Assembly (NCBI GenBank): GCA_910589595.1
Contig: CAJUTM010000030.1
Span: 1 to 40,901, forward strand
Reading direction: 5' to 3'
Length of the DNA: 40,901 nucleotides
Source of the DNA: an uncultured Eubacterium sp.
Lineage (GTDB): Bacteria > Bacillota > Clostridia > Lachnospirales > Lachnospiraceae
Numbering within the stretch: the stretch's first letter is position 1; the number at the start of each line of letters is the position of its first letter. The translations under genes were made by a program, and so were the position numbers. Under the pieces are notes generated by a model. It did not search any database and was not told the origin of the DNA. It saw only the letters and a program-made list of their open reading frames with translations. Shown piece by piece: positions 1 to 8,044 of this stretch.

Positions 1-5
1 TTGTA

Positions 6-36
6 ACAAAAAGAATCCCGTATTTATGCGGGTTCT
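6..36 (-). terminator. Rho-independent terminator, minus strand
   Basis: Read on the minus strand, GAACCCG pairs with CGGGATTC (one bulged base) around an 8-nt loop and is followed directly by TTTTTG. It lies about 30 nt below a second perfect hairpin (37-53) and about 55 nt below a minus-strand promoter (66-94). It therefore ends a very short transcript or acts as an attenuator for a gene left of the window. Confidence 0.6.
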
Positions 37-65
37 GGCGTTTCGCAAACGCCTAATCTGAAAAT

Positions 66-94
66 AGTATACCTTATTTTCAAATATATTCCAA
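66..94 (-). promoter_or_regulatory. Minus-strand sigma-A-type promoter
   Basis: On the minus strand TTGGAA (89-94) and TATACT (66-71) are separated by 17 nt. Transcription would start near position 59 and run leftward into two hairpins, ending at the terminator at 6-36. Confidence 0.5.
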
Positions 95-163
95 CATCTT
101 TATTGCATATGTTTAAGATGAATTGCATTCACTTTTTAAATGAAATGAATTAATCATTTTCTC

Positions 164-191
164 TTTACATTTTCGTAGACTGCGCTATAAT
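164..191 (+). promoter_or_regulatory. Promoter of the por operon
   Basis: TTTACA (164-169) and TATAAT (186-191) are separated by 16 nt. The ribosome site AAGGAG (231-236) precedes the porG ATG at 247. The promoter is divergent from the minus-strand promoter at 66-94. Confidence 0.65.
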
Positions 192-246
192 AAAATATGC
201 TGAAAAAATTATAGAAATAAGAAGACAGATAAGGAGAAGATTCGTT

Positions 247-843
247 ATGAAGAACGGAATAGAAATAAGGTGGCACGGCAGAGGAGGTCAGGGAGCCAAG
301 ACAGCGGCGCTTTTATTGGCGGACGTGGCATTCAAAACCGGCCGCAATGTTCAGGGCTTTCCAGAATATGGGCCGGAGCGGATGGGCGCGCCGATTACCG
401 CTTACAATCGTATCAGTGAAGATGTGATTCGGGTTCATTCCAATATTTATACACCGGATTTTGTCGTTGTAGTAGATGAAACTCTTTTGGATTCCGTAGA
501 TGTAACAGCAGGACTAAAGACAGAGGGGGCAATTATTATCAATACCCCGAAGAAGCGCGAAGATGTAGTGGATAAGCTGCGGGGATATAAGGGGCGCGTC
601 TATACGGTTGACGCCCGAAAGATTTCCGTGGAAACATTAGGAAAAAATTTCCCTAATTCGCCTATGCTTGCAGCTACGGTTGCCGTCAGCAGGGTGATGG
701 AAAGGGAGAAGTTTATTCAGGAAATGCGTGCGTCTTATGAGCATAAGTTTGCCAAGAAGCCGGAAGTGATAGAGGGAAATATGAAAGCGCTGGAGCGTGC
801 TTTTGACGAAGTGGAACAAGATATAATGAGAGATGAAGCATAG
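247..843 (+). CDS. porG: 2-oxoacid:ferredoxin oxidoreductase, gamma subunit
   Basis: This 198-residue protein is the gamma subunit of a four-subunit 2-oxoacid (pyruvate-type) ferredoxin oxidoreductase, which oxidatively decarboxylates a 2-oxoacid to acyl-CoA with ferredoxin as acceptor. The N-terminal RWHGRGGQGAKTAA motif and the GFPEYGPERMGAP segment are hallmarks of the POR/KOR gamma family, and the length is normal. It is the first gene of a gamma-delta-alpha-beta operon with its own promoter. AAGGAG lies 10 nt before the ATG. The complex is cytosolic. Family membership is clear, but the substrate (pyruvate, branched-chain or aryl 2-oxoacid) cannot be read from the sequence. Confidence 0.93.
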   Translation: MKNGIEIRWHGRGGQGAKTAALLLADVAFKTGRNVQGFPEYGPERMGAPITAYNRISEDVIRVHSNIYTPDFVVVVDETLLDSVDVTAGLKTEGAIIINTPKKREDVVDKLRGYKGRVYTVDARKISVETLGKNFPNSPMLAATVAVSRVMEREKFIQEMRASYEHKFAKKPEVIEGNMKALERAFDEVEQDIMRDEA

Positions 844-857
844 AAAAGAGGGATAAC

Positions 858-1163
858 ATGAGAACCGATGTATCAAAAATTAATGAAACGACGCCTCATC
901 AGGATTTGACGGAGGGTCTGATGATTTTTAACGGCGGAACATCCAAACTTTTTAATACCGGAGAGTGGAGAACGAATACGCCCGTACTTATAAAAGACAA
1001 GTGTAAACAGTGTCTGTTGTGTGCGCCGGTCTGTCCGGATAGCTGCATTCCGGTTAAAGACGGCAAGAGACTGGAGTTTGACTATGACCACTGTAAAGGT
1101 TGCGGGATTTGTGCCAAATCATGTCCATTCGGGGCTATTGAGATGAAGGAGGGGAATATCTGA
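858..1163 (+). CDS. porD: 2-oxoacid:ferredoxin oxidoreductase, delta subunit (2[4Fe-4S] ferredoxin-like)
   Basis: This 101-residue iron-sulfur subunit carries two CxxCxxxCP-type clusters: CKQCLLCAPVCP (near residue 50) and CKGCGICAKSCP (near residue 80). These wire electrons from the thiamine-diphosphate catalytic site to external ferredoxin. It lies 14 nt after porG, and its stop codon overlaps the porA start by one base (TGATG at 1161-1165), indicating translational coupling. Length and position match delta subunits of archaeal and Thermotoga-type POR operons. Confidence 0.93.
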   Translation: MRTDVSKINETTPHQDLTEGLMIFNGGTSKLFNTGEWRTNTPVLIKDKCKQCLLCAPVCPDSCIPVKDGKRLEFDYDHCKGCGICAKSCPFGAIEMKEGNI

Positions 1164-2344
1164 TGGGAATTAAAGAACGTATGTCGGGAAACGAGGCTGT
1201 CGCCTACGCTATCCGTCAAATAAATCCGGATGTAATGCCTGCTTTTCCCATTACTCCGTCAACGGAGATTCCGCAGATGGTATCGACGTACATAGCCAAT
1301 GGCGAGATGGATACGGAATTTATTCCGGTGGAGAGTGAGCATTCTTCTATGAGTGCAACGATAGGAGCAGAAGCAGCCGGAGCAAGAAGTCTGACGGCTA
1401 CTTCTTCAGCGGGATTGGCGTTGATGTGGGAAGAGCTATTGCTGGCGGCGTCAAACCGGATGCCGTTGGTACTTGCGCTTGTCAACCGTACGCTGTCCGG
1501 GCCGATTAACATTAACTGCGACCATACGGACGGGATGGGAGCCAGAGATACCGGATGGATACAGATTTATGCAGAGAACAATCAGGAGGTGTACGATAAT
1601 TTTATTCAGGCCTATCCGATTGCGGAAAACCCAGCGGTACATCTTCCAATCATGATATGTCAGGACGGTTTTATTACGAGCCATGCGGTTGAGAATATAG
1701 TTTTGCTGGAGGACAAGGCGGTAAAAGATTTTGTCGGCGAGTATGAGCCGGAAGAATTTTTACTGAACGCCGGCAAACCAATTGCCGTAGGGCCGTATTC
1801 AGTTTCCAATTATGTCATGGAGGCACGTAAGAATCAGGAGATAGCGTTAGAAAACGCCAAAGAAGTAATTGCAGATGTGGCCGAAAAATACAGGCAGCTT
1901 ACCGGAAGAGGTTTCACTTATTTTGAAGAATACAAAACCGCGGATGCAGATTATATTATGATGCTTATCGGCTCTGCGGCAGGAACAGCGAAAGAAGCAG
2001 TCGACGAACTCCGCGCACAGGGAAAGAAAGTCGGGGTACTCAAACTTCGCGTCTTTCGTCCGTTCCCGGCAAGAGAGATTGCGGAAGCCTTGAAGAACTG
2101 CAAGGCAGTAGCGATTATGGACAGGTGTGAAAGTTATAATGGAAATGGCGGGCCATTGGGAAGCGAGACAAAGGCAGCGTTGTTTAAGAACAAAGTGATG
2201 ATAGAAGCCATCAATTATATTTACGGACTGGCGGGACGTGACTTTACAGTGGATGACGCCGCGCAGGTGTTTGAAGAATTAGAGGCGTTTATCACGGAAG
2301 GCAAGGAAATCGAAGAGTACAAATATGTAGGATTGAGGGGATAG
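1163..2344 (+). CDS. porA: 2-oxoacid:ferredoxin oxidoreductase, alpha subunit
   Basis: This 393-residue subunit binds the pyrimidine side of thiamine diphosphate and 2-oxoacid substrate. The N-terminal AFPITPSTEIPQ motif corresponds to the conserved YPITPST segment. The HTDGMGARDTGWIQ and MICQDGFITSHAVE segments are typical of the POR alpha family. The C-terminal half (GVLKLRVFRPFPAREI, AIMDRCESYNGNGGPL) is the transketolase C-terminal-like domain. The start overlaps the porD stop and porB follows after 4 nt. No truncation is seen. Substrate is most likely pyruvate or a related 2-oxoacid, which is an inference from family only. Confidence 0.93.
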   Translation: MGIKERMSGNEAVAYAIRQINPDVMPAFPITPSTEIPQMVSTYIANGEMDTEFIPVESEHSSMSATIGAEAAGARSLTATSSAGLALMWEELLLAASNRMPLVLALVNRTLSGPININCDHTDGMGARDTGWIQIYAENNQEVYDNFIQAYPIAENPAVHLPIMICQDGFITSHAVENIVLLEDKAVKDFVGEYEPEEFLLNAGKPIAVGPYSVSNYVMEARKNQEIALENAKEVIADVAEKYRQLTGRGFTYFEEYKTADADYIMMLIGSAAGTAKEAVDELRAQGKKVGVLKLRVFRPFPAREIAEALKNCKAVAIMDRCESYNGNGGPLGSETKAALFKNKVMIEAINYIYGLAGRDFTVDDAAQVFEELEAFITEGKEIEEYKYVGLRG

Positions 2345-2348
2345 AGAT

Positions 2349-3293
2349 ATGAGCGATTACAGTTTAAAGACTATGATGGAAAAGCCGGAGAGGTTAGCTC
2401 CGGGGCATCGTATGTGTGCCGGATGTGGTGCGACTATCGCTGTTCGCGCTGTCCTTCGTGCCCTGCACGAAGAAGACCATGCGGTCATCGCCAATGCGAC
2501 AGGGTGTCTGGAAGTATCTTCCTTTATGTATCCTTATACGGCATGGGAAGACAGTTATATCCACAATGCGTTTGAGAATGCCGGCGCTACTTTGAGCGGT
2601 GTGGAAACCGCTTATCGGGTGCTGAAGAAAAAAGGCAAGTTGCCGAAAGACGAAACATATAAATTCATTGCGTTTGGAGGAGATGGGGGAACGTATGATA
2701 TCGGTTTTCAATCGCTGTCCGGAGCAATGGAGCGGGGGCATGATTTGGTGTACGTCTGTTATGATAACGGCGCCTATATGAATACGGGGATTCAGCGCTC
2801 TTCCGCTACTCCTAAATTTGCAGATACGACGACGACGCCGGTAGGGAAAAATTCCAATGGCAAGATGCAGAACCGCAAAGATTTGGCGAGCATTATTACG
2901 GAACATGATGTTGCCTATGTCGCTCAGACGACGCTGACGGCAAATTTTATGGACATTCACCGCAAAGCCGAGAAAGCCATCTATACGGAGGGTGCCAGTT
3001 TTCTGAATGTCATGACGCCGTGTCCACGCGGCTGGCGTTATGACACTGCCGATATTATGGAAATATGTAAATTGGCGGTAGAGACTTGTTATTGGCCGAT
3101 GTTCGAAGTGTCTCACGGTACTTGGACACTCAACTATGAGCCGAAGAAAAAGCTGCCAATTGAAGATTTTCTTCGCTCGCAGGGACGGTTTAAGCATTTG
3201 TTTAAGCCGGGAAATGAAGCACTAATTGAACAGTTTCAGGCAGAAGTGGACCGCCGTTGGGAGGACTTGCTTTACAAATGCAACAGGGGATAA
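2349..3293 (+). CDS. porB: 2-oxoacid:ferredoxin oxidoreductase, beta subunit
   Basis: This 314-residue subunit binds the diphosphate/Mg end of thiamine diphosphate. The signature GDGGTYDIG, followed about 30 residues later by YDNGAYMNTG, is the TPP-binding GDG...N motif. The N-terminal HRMCAGCGA contributes Cys residues of the proximal [4Fe-4S] cluster. It is the last gene of the por operon. The antisense frame also stays open for 267 codons but resembles nothing. A LysR regulator follows within 30 nt on the same strand. Confidence 0.94.
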   Translation: MSDYSLKTMMEKPERLAPGHRMCAGCGATIAVRAVLRALHEEDHAVIANATGCLEVSSFMYPYTAWEDSYIHNAFENAGATLSGVETAYRVLKKKGKLPKDETYKFIAFGGDGGTYDIGFQSLSGAMERGHDLVYVCYDNGAYMNTGIQRSSATPKFADTTTTPVGKNSNGKMQNRKDLASIITEHDVAYVAQTTLTANFMDIHRKAEKAIYTEGASFLNVMTPCPRGWRYDTADIMEICKLAVETCYWPMFEVSHGTWTLNYEPKKKLPIEDFLRSQGRFKHLFKPGNEALIEQFQAEVDRRWEDLLYKCNRG

Positions 3294-3321
3294 AATAGAA
3301 GCAAAAAGAATGGAGAGATTT

Positions 3322-4203
3322 ATGACTTTACTCAGTTATCAGGTATTTAAGACGGTGGCAGAACAAGGAAGCTTTCGCAAGACGGCAGACCTGCTCGGGC
3401 TTACACCGTCGGCGATTAGTCATGGGATTTCTGCATTGGAATCAGAATTAGGTTTTTCCTTATTTAATAGAGGAAAGAATGGGGTGACGCTGACCAATTA
3501 TGGTGAGCGTCTTCTTCCATTTGTAAATGCTGTTATCAATAGTGATGAAAGCCTGCAGCAGGCAATTGCCGAATTTAACGGTTTAAAACAGGGTAAGGTT
3601 AAGGTTGGCTGTTTTTCCAGTGTATGTACGAACTGGATGCCGGAATTGATGCACGGCTTTCAAAAGATGTATCCGGCAATAACGATTGAGGTTTTTCAGG
3701 GAACCTATGATGATGTAGCGTATTGGATAAAAAACGGTATTGTGGATTTTGGTTTTTTATCCGTGTCCAGCGCCGGTGACATCCCAATAGAACCGTTGTA
3801 TAAAGACCCTCTGCTCTGTATCGTTCCCAAGGGAACAAAAATCAGTGAAGACGGCAAGTGGGTGACAGTCGAAGACTTACGCGACTGCCAGTTTGTTACC
3901 CAGCGAGAGAGCACGGACGCGGACATACAGAAATTTTTAAAAGAAAATAATCTCAACGTGGAATCGCACTATCATGTAGTCGACGACCTCTCGACGATTG
4001 CTATGGTGGCAAACGGTTTTGGTATTTGCCTGATGCCGGAGATGGTAATGAACGATATTCCCTATGAAGTGGATTCGTATCCGCTCGCGGAGGAAGCATT
4101 CCGTATCATCGGACTGGCGGCGCTGAGCAGGGAATATATGGCGCCTGCCGCCAGAAGTCTTTACCAATATGCAAAAGAACAGTACTGTGACAGCAATAAA
4201 TAG
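3322..4203 (+). CDS. LysR-family transcriptional regulator
   Basis: This is a 293-residue regulator. Residues 1-60 form the LysR winged helix-turn-helix (YQVFKTVAEQGSFRKTADLL, then TPSAISHGISALESELG). The rest is the periplasmic-binding-protein-like effector domain (KVGCFSSVCTNWMPELM onward). The start is set at the ATG at 3322 because GGAG (3312-3315) is 6 nt upstream. An in-frame ATG at 3310 has no good ribosome site, and upstream sequence is inside porB. Sitting between porGDAB and trpB, it probably controls one or both. The effector is unknown. Confidence 0.92.
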   Translation: MTLLSYQVFKTVAEQGSFRKTADLLGLTPSAISHGISALESELGFSLFNRGKNGVTLTNYGERLLPFVNAVINSDESLQQAIAEFNGLKQGKVKVGCFSSVCTNWMPELMHGFQKMYPAITIEVFQGTYDDVAYWIKNGIVDFGFLSVSSAGDIPIEPLYKDPLLCIVPKGTKISEDGKWVTVEDLRDCQFVTQRESTDADIQKFLKENNLNVESHYHVVDDLSTIAMVANGFGICLMPEMVMNDIPYEVDSYPLAEEAFRIIGLAALSREYMAPAARSLYQYAKEQYCDSNK

Positions 4204-4282
4204 AAAATTGAAGTAGATTTTTTTCCCTGTTTTCGCTATAATGAATGAGAGCGTTAAAAATCAGAAAAACCGATTACAACAG

Positions 4283-4304
4283 TTGTGCCGGCACTGCGGC
4301 ACAA
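4283..4304 (+). promoter_or_regulatory. Inverted repeat in the trpB leader
   Basis: TTGTGCCG (4283-4290) and CGGCACAA (4297-4304) form a perfect 8-bp inverted repeat with a 6-nt spacer. It lies about 40 nt downstream of a TATAAT box (4237-4242) that lacks a good -35. A poor -35 next to a LysR gene fits an activator-dependent promoter. The repeat could be an operator or an RNA hairpin. Confidence 0.35.
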
Positions 4305-4347
4305 ACATACGATAGACAATAAAGGCAGTGCAGAAATGAGGTAAAGG

Positions 4348-5730
4348 ATGAGTAAGGAAATTCCATACAAAATTTATTTGAAAGAAGATGAGATGCCAAA
4401 GCAGTGGTATAACGTACGCGCGCACATGAAAAATAAACCGGCGCCGCTGTTAAATCCGGCAACGGGAAAAGCTTTAGAGGTGGAGGATCTCAGTGGTATT
4501 TTCTGTGAAGAACTGGCGAAACAGGAACTGGATAACGATACTGCCTATATAGATATTCCACAGGAAATTGTTGATTTTTATAAAATGTACCGGCCGGCGC
4601 CGTTAGTTCGCGCGTATTGTCTGGAAAAATATCTGGATACGCCGGCAAAGATTTATTATAAATTTGAGGGAAACAACACGTCGGGAAGCCATAAATTAAA
4701 TTCGGCGATTGCGCAGGCGTACTATGCCAAAAAACAGGGGTTGAAAGGCGTAACGACAGAGACGGGCGCCGGACAGTGGGGGACGGCTCTGTCGATGGCA
4801 TGCTCGTATCTGGGCTTGGATTGTCAGGTGTACATGGTAAAAGTGTCCTATGAGCAGAAACCATTCCGCCGCGAGGTAATGCGGACGTATGGCGCCAATG
4901 TGACGCCGTCGCCTTCGGATAAGACGCAAGTAGGACGTAAGATATTGGCAGAGCATCCCGGAACGGGAGGAAGCCTTGGCTGCGCTATCTCGGAAGCGGT
5001 GGAAGCGGCTGTCAGTCAGGAGGGGTACCGCTATGTACTTGGCTCAGTTTTATCTCAGGTTATGCTGCACCAGTCGATTATTGGATTGGAAAGTAAGCTG
5101 GCGCTGGATAAATACGGAGAGAAGCCGGACATCATTATTGGCTGCGCTGGCGGCGGTTCCAATTTAGGAGGACTTATCGCGCCGTTTATGGGAGAGAAAT
5201 TACGAGGCGAGGCTGACTATCGCATTATTGCTGTAGAACCGGCGTCTTGTCCAAGTTTTACAAGAGGAACGTATGCGTATGATTTCTGTGATACGGGAGC
5301 GATTTGCCCACTGTCAAAAATGTATACGCTTGGCAGCAGTTTTATGCCGGCGCCAAATCATGCGGGCGGTCTGCGTTATCATGGAATGAGCACGGTATTA
5401 TCCCAGCTCTATGCGGATGGCTATATGGAAGCAACAAGCCGCAAACAGACGGAAATATTCGAGGCAGCAGAGCAGTTTGCGCGCGTCGAAGGAATATTGC
5501 CGGCGCCGGAGAGCAGTCATGCGATTCGGGTTGCGATAGATGAGGCAGTGAAGTGCCGGGAGACGGGAGAAGAAAAAACCATTCTCTTTGGTTTGACGGG
5601 AACCGGGTACTTTGATATGTATGCTTATGAGGCGTTCCATGACGGAAAGATGGAAAATTATGAACTTAAGGAAGAGGAAATTGCGGCAAGTATTGCTAAA
5701 TTGCCGAAAGTTCCGGGGGTGAATGCCTGA
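4348..5730 (+). CDS. trpB: Tryptophan synthase beta chain, TrpB2 type
   Basis: This 460-residue PLP enzyme belongs to the long TrpB2 (TrpB-like) subgroup, which condenses indole and serine to tryptophan without the usual tight pairing to TrpA. Visible features are the N-terminal extension, the YRPAPLVRA segment, the PLP lysine in GSHKLN (about K116), the catalytic Glu of TETGAGQWG (about E138), the phosphate-binding CAGGGSN loop and the C-terminal FGLTGTGYFD. No trpA or other trp genes are adjacent, so a role in indole salvage or serine deamination is possible. It follows the LysR gene, with a GTAAAGG ribosome site just before the ATG. Confidence 0.93.
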   Translation: MSKEIPYKIYLKEDEMPKQWYNVRAHMKNKPAPLLNPATGKALEVEDLSGIFCEELAKQELDNDTAYIDIPQEIVDFYKMYRPAPLVRAYCLEKYLDTPAKIYYKFEGNNTSGSHKLNSAIAQAYYAKKQGLKGVTTETGAGQWGTALSMACSYLGLDCQVYMVKVSYEQKPFRREVMRTYGANVTPSPSDKTQVGRKILAEHPGTGGSLGCAISEAVEAAVSQEGYRYVLGSVLSQVMLHQSIIGLESKLALDKYGEKPDIIIGCAGGGSNLGGLIAPFMGEKLRGEADYRIIAVEPASCPSFTRGTYAYDFCDTGAICPLSKMYTLGSSFMPAPNHAGGLRYHGMSTVLSQLYADGYMEATSRKQTEIFEAAEQFARVEGILPAPESSHAIRVAIDEAVKCRETGEEKTILFGLTGTGYFDMYAYEAFHDGKMENYELKEEEIAASIAKLPKVPGVNA

Positions 5731-5767
5731 TTACAGACAATCCTATTCAGGGAGGAGGTATGATGTT

Positions 5768-6310
5768 ATGAGAATTGGAAAAACGTCAGAGTTTAATGAA
5801 AACCGGAGTACGATACACATCAATCAGAAAAGTCAGGAAAAAGAAACGGCCCTTGTTTCAGGAGACGGACTGACCGCAGAAAAAGAAGAGGCGGTGAACG
5901 CTGCCGAAGAGAAAAAAGGGGTTACGGTTGAAATTTCCGAAAAGCTGAAAGAGATGTATGAGAAACAGGCTGAATCAGCGAAGAAAGCAGCCGAGGGAAT
6001 GGAAGATTTGGCGAAGCTGATGGAAATTGCGAGACGGATTTCAAAAGGAGACCACGTACCTCCTAATGATGAAAAGAAGCTGGCAGAGTATGATTCCGAT
6101 TTATATCAGATGGCAAAGGCGGCGGCAGCTCTGCATGCGAAAGAAAAGCATAAAAAGCATGATTCGCTGTTTGAAGAGGAAGAGGAGGGAACAACCGAGG
6201 AGAAATTACGCGATGTGAAGAGGGAGGCGGCCTCAAACGGAGCTTCGTCCGGAGCAGAAGCGGCTTCCTCTGCGGCTGCTTCTGATAACATTGTGGAAAA
6301 CGAAGTGTAG
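5768..6310 (+). CDS. Unrecognised charged, helical protein
   Basis: This is a 180-residue acidic/lysine-rich protein with no recognised domain. The N-terminus has an MRIGKTSEFN...STIHINQ segment. Residues about 60-100 (VEISEKLKEMYEKQAESAKKAAEGM) are predicted helical, possibly coiled coil. The C-terminus is an Ala/Ser/Glu low-complexity tail (EEEEEG, then AASSAAAS). The start is placed at 5768 because AGGAGG (5752-5757) fits it. The in-frame ATG at 5723 overlaps the trpB stop and lacks a ribosome site. No signal peptide or membrane segment is visible, so it is presumed cytosolic. Function is unknown. Confidence 0.75.
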   Translation: MRIGKTSEFNENRSTIHINQKSQEKETALVSGDGLTAEKEEAVNAAEEKKGVTVEISEKLKEMYEKQAESAKKAAEGMEDLAKLMEIARRISKGDHVPPNDEKKLAEYDSDLYQMAKAAAALHAKEKHKKHDSLFEEEEEGTTEEKLRDVKREAASNGASSGAEAASSAAASDNIVENEV

Positions 6311-6334
6311 TGAGAGAAGTTTTGGGAATAATGA

Positions 6335-6356
6335 AAAATAGATGGAAAATAGATGG
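6335..6356 (+). repeat. Tandem 11-bp duplication
   Basis: AAAATAGATGG occurs twice back to back (6335-6345 and 6346-6356), just upstream of the permease promoter. It may be a simple slippage duplication or a tandem binding site. Confidence 0.5.
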
Positions 6357-6365
6357 ATTTTTTAC

Positions 6366-6393
6366 TTGATTTTTTGAAAGAAGAGAGTATAAT
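6366..6393 (+). promoter_or_regulatory. Promoter of the permease gene
   Basis: TTGATT (6366-6371) and TATAAT (6388-6393) are 16 nt apart. Transcription would begin near 6400, leaving a leader of about 115 nt before the permease start, with the attenuator-like structure at 6440-6495. Confidence 0.6.
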
Positions 6394-6439
6394 AAGGATG
6401 TTGTCGTAGAAAAGACAGTAGTTTCAACAAAAAGATTAA

Positions 6440-6495
6440 AGGTGACAATGTGGTCTAATGAAGATAGGTTGCATTTGTCTCCTTTTTTGTGAGAC
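6440..6495 (+). promoter_or_regulatory. Attenuator-like leader with mutually exclusive hairpins
   Basis: The segment AGGTGACAATG (6440-6450) can pair imperfectly with CATTTGTCTCC (6472-6482), and the stem is followed by TTTTTT, giving a terminator-like structure. The 3' arm can instead pair as TGTCTC (6476-6481) with GAGACA (6491-6496), which removes the terminator. The ribosome site AGGAGGG (6501-6507) follows. The geometry resembles a transcription attenuator, but no known riboswitch class was recognised. Confidence 0.45.
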
Positions 6496-6514
6496 AGGTT
6501 AGGAGGGATTAAAA

Positions 6515-7879
6515 ATGGTACTGACTGCAGAGTTTTTGGCTGTTGCTATTTTCATCGCTATGTTTGTATTAATTGTTATGGACAAAATCGAGCGGCACTA
6601 TGTAACGCTTGGCTGTGGCGCGCTGACTCTGATTGGTGTTTTTGGCATTTGCATGAGGGATGTGGATGGCATTTGGAAAGTGCTGAATGTGAAAAGTATT
6701 TTTACCAGCGGCTTTTGGTATCAGGTCACTGAGAGCGAGTCATCGGGAATTAACTGGTCAACGATTATTTTTATTGCCGGCATGATGATTATGGTAGAGG
6801 GTATGGCGAGAGTCAAATTTTTTGACTGGCTTTGTTTAAGAATTGCAAAATTAGTTCATTTCCGGACGATTCCCATATTTGTGACTTTTATGATATTATC
6901 GGCCCTCTTAGCTATGTTTATCGATAGTATTACGGTAATTCTGTTTTTGGCGGCGGTTACGATAAAGCTTTCGCAGCTATTAAAGTTTAATCCGGTTTGT
7001 TTTATTATAGCAGAAGTATTTTGTGCTAATCTGGGAGGCTCGGCAACGATGTGCGGTGACCCGCCAAACATTATTATCGGAACGTCAATGAATTACACGT
7101 TTTTTGATTTTCTGACGAATACGGGACTGATAGCTGGAATCTGCCTGATTTTTATTGTTTTCTATTTTTATTTTGTCTTCCGCAAAGAGTTAAAACAAAC
7201 GGGTGACGTTTCCATCAATGAAGAGGAGTTAGACCCCTCCAAAGTGATTACTGACAGAACAGGCTTCATTCTCAGCACCTTGATTTTTCTGATTGCAATC
7301 GTGCTGCTTGTATCCCACTCGGCAACTCATCTGACCGTGGCGACGATTGGCGTGTTTGTTGCGATTTTAACTATCTTTGTTGCCGGCAGAGACAGCATGG
7401 AAGTGTTGAAAAAAGTAGATTATAAGACGCTTTGGTTCTTTATCGGCCTGTTTGTTGTCGTCGGAGGACTGGAAGAGACGGGGATTCTGGAAATGATTGC
7501 CGGATTTATTGAGAAATTAAGTGGTGGCAACGCTTATATTATGATTGCCATTATTATATGGCTGTCTGCTGTTGCCAGCGCGCTTATTGACAATATTCCT
7601 TTTGCCGCGACGATGGTGCCGGTTATTTCCCGCTTGGGCGCGGGCCCGTTTTTGAATGTTCTTGCATGGGGCCTTTCCATAGGAACAGACATCGGTGGCA
7701 GCGCTACCCCAATCGGTGCGTCGGCTAACGTTGTCGGCATATCAGTTGCCGAGAAAGCCGGACATAAGATTGGCTGGGGAAAATACTGTAAAGCGGCCAT
7801 ACCTGCCACGCTTCTTGTCGTGCTGGTATCAATGATTATCATATTCGTCCGCTATGGTGATGTAATTACGAATTTTTAG
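6515..7879 (+). CDS. ArsB/NhaD/SLC13-type ion transporter
   Basis: This is a 454-residue integral membrane protein of the ion transporter superfamily that includes ArsB, NhaD and citrate/anion permeases. About 11-12 hydrophobic segments are visible. The two inverted-repeat signatures are clear: GGSATMCGDPPNIIIG in the first half and GTDIGGSATPIGASANVVG in the second, plus DNIPFAAT. It is predicted to move Na+/H+ or an organic/inorganic anion across the cytoplasmic membrane; substrate is not determinable here. It stands alone between its own promoter with attenuator-like leader and a strong terminator. AGGAGGG lies before the ATG. Confidence 0.88.
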   Translation: MVLTAEFLAVAIFIAMFVLIVMDKIERHYVTLGCGALTLIGVFGICMRDVDGIWKVLNVKSIFTSGFWYQVTESESSGINWSTIIFIAGMMIMVEGMARVKFFDWLCLRIAKLVHFRTIPIFVTFMILSALLAMFIDSITVILFLAAVTIKLSQLLKFNPVCFIIAEVFCANLGGSATMCGDPPNIIIGTSMNYTFFDFLTNTGLIAGICLIFIVFYFYFVFRKELKQTGDVSINEEELDPSKVITDRTGFILSTLIFLIAIVLLVSHSATHLTVATIGVFVAILTIFVAGRDSMEVLKKVDYKTLWFFIGLFVVVGGLEETGILEMIAGFIEKLSGGNAYIMIAIIIWLSAVASALIDNIPFAATMVPVISRLGAGPFLNVLAWGLSIGTDIGGSATPIGASANVVGISVAEKAGHKIGWGKYCKAAIPATLLVVLVSMIIIFVRYGDVITNF

Positions 7880-7904
7880 ACTGAAAACAGTTTTAATATA
7901 GAAA

Positions 7905-7949
7905 GGAATAGGAAGCTCTTGGCAATATGTGAGTTTCCTATTCTTTTTA
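7905..7949 (+). terminator. Rho-independent terminator after the permease gene
   Basis: GGAATAGGAAGCTC pairs with GAGTTTCCTATTC across a short loop, and the stem is followed by TTTTTAT. It isolates the permease transcript from the radical SAM operon. Confidence 0.8.
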
Positions 7950-7971
7950 TAGGCTTCGGGTGACAAAACCC

Positions 7972-8000
7972 TTTACAAAGGATAAGCAATATGCTAAAAT
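7972..8000 (+). promoter_or_regulatory. Promoter of the radical SAM operon
   Basis: TTTACA (7972-7977) and TAAAAT (7995-8000) are 17 nt apart. Because the start of transcription falls near 8007, the in-frame ATG at 7991 cannot be the translation start. Confidence 0.6.
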
Positions 8001-8044
8001 ACAAACATATGTTCTATATGGATTTTAGCATGGAGGTGGCTTTT

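Noticed and set aside
2394..3197. 267-codon open frame antisense to porB
   Set aside because: No ribosome site and no recognisable family; it lies wholly inside a well-conserved gene and is a codon-usage shadow.
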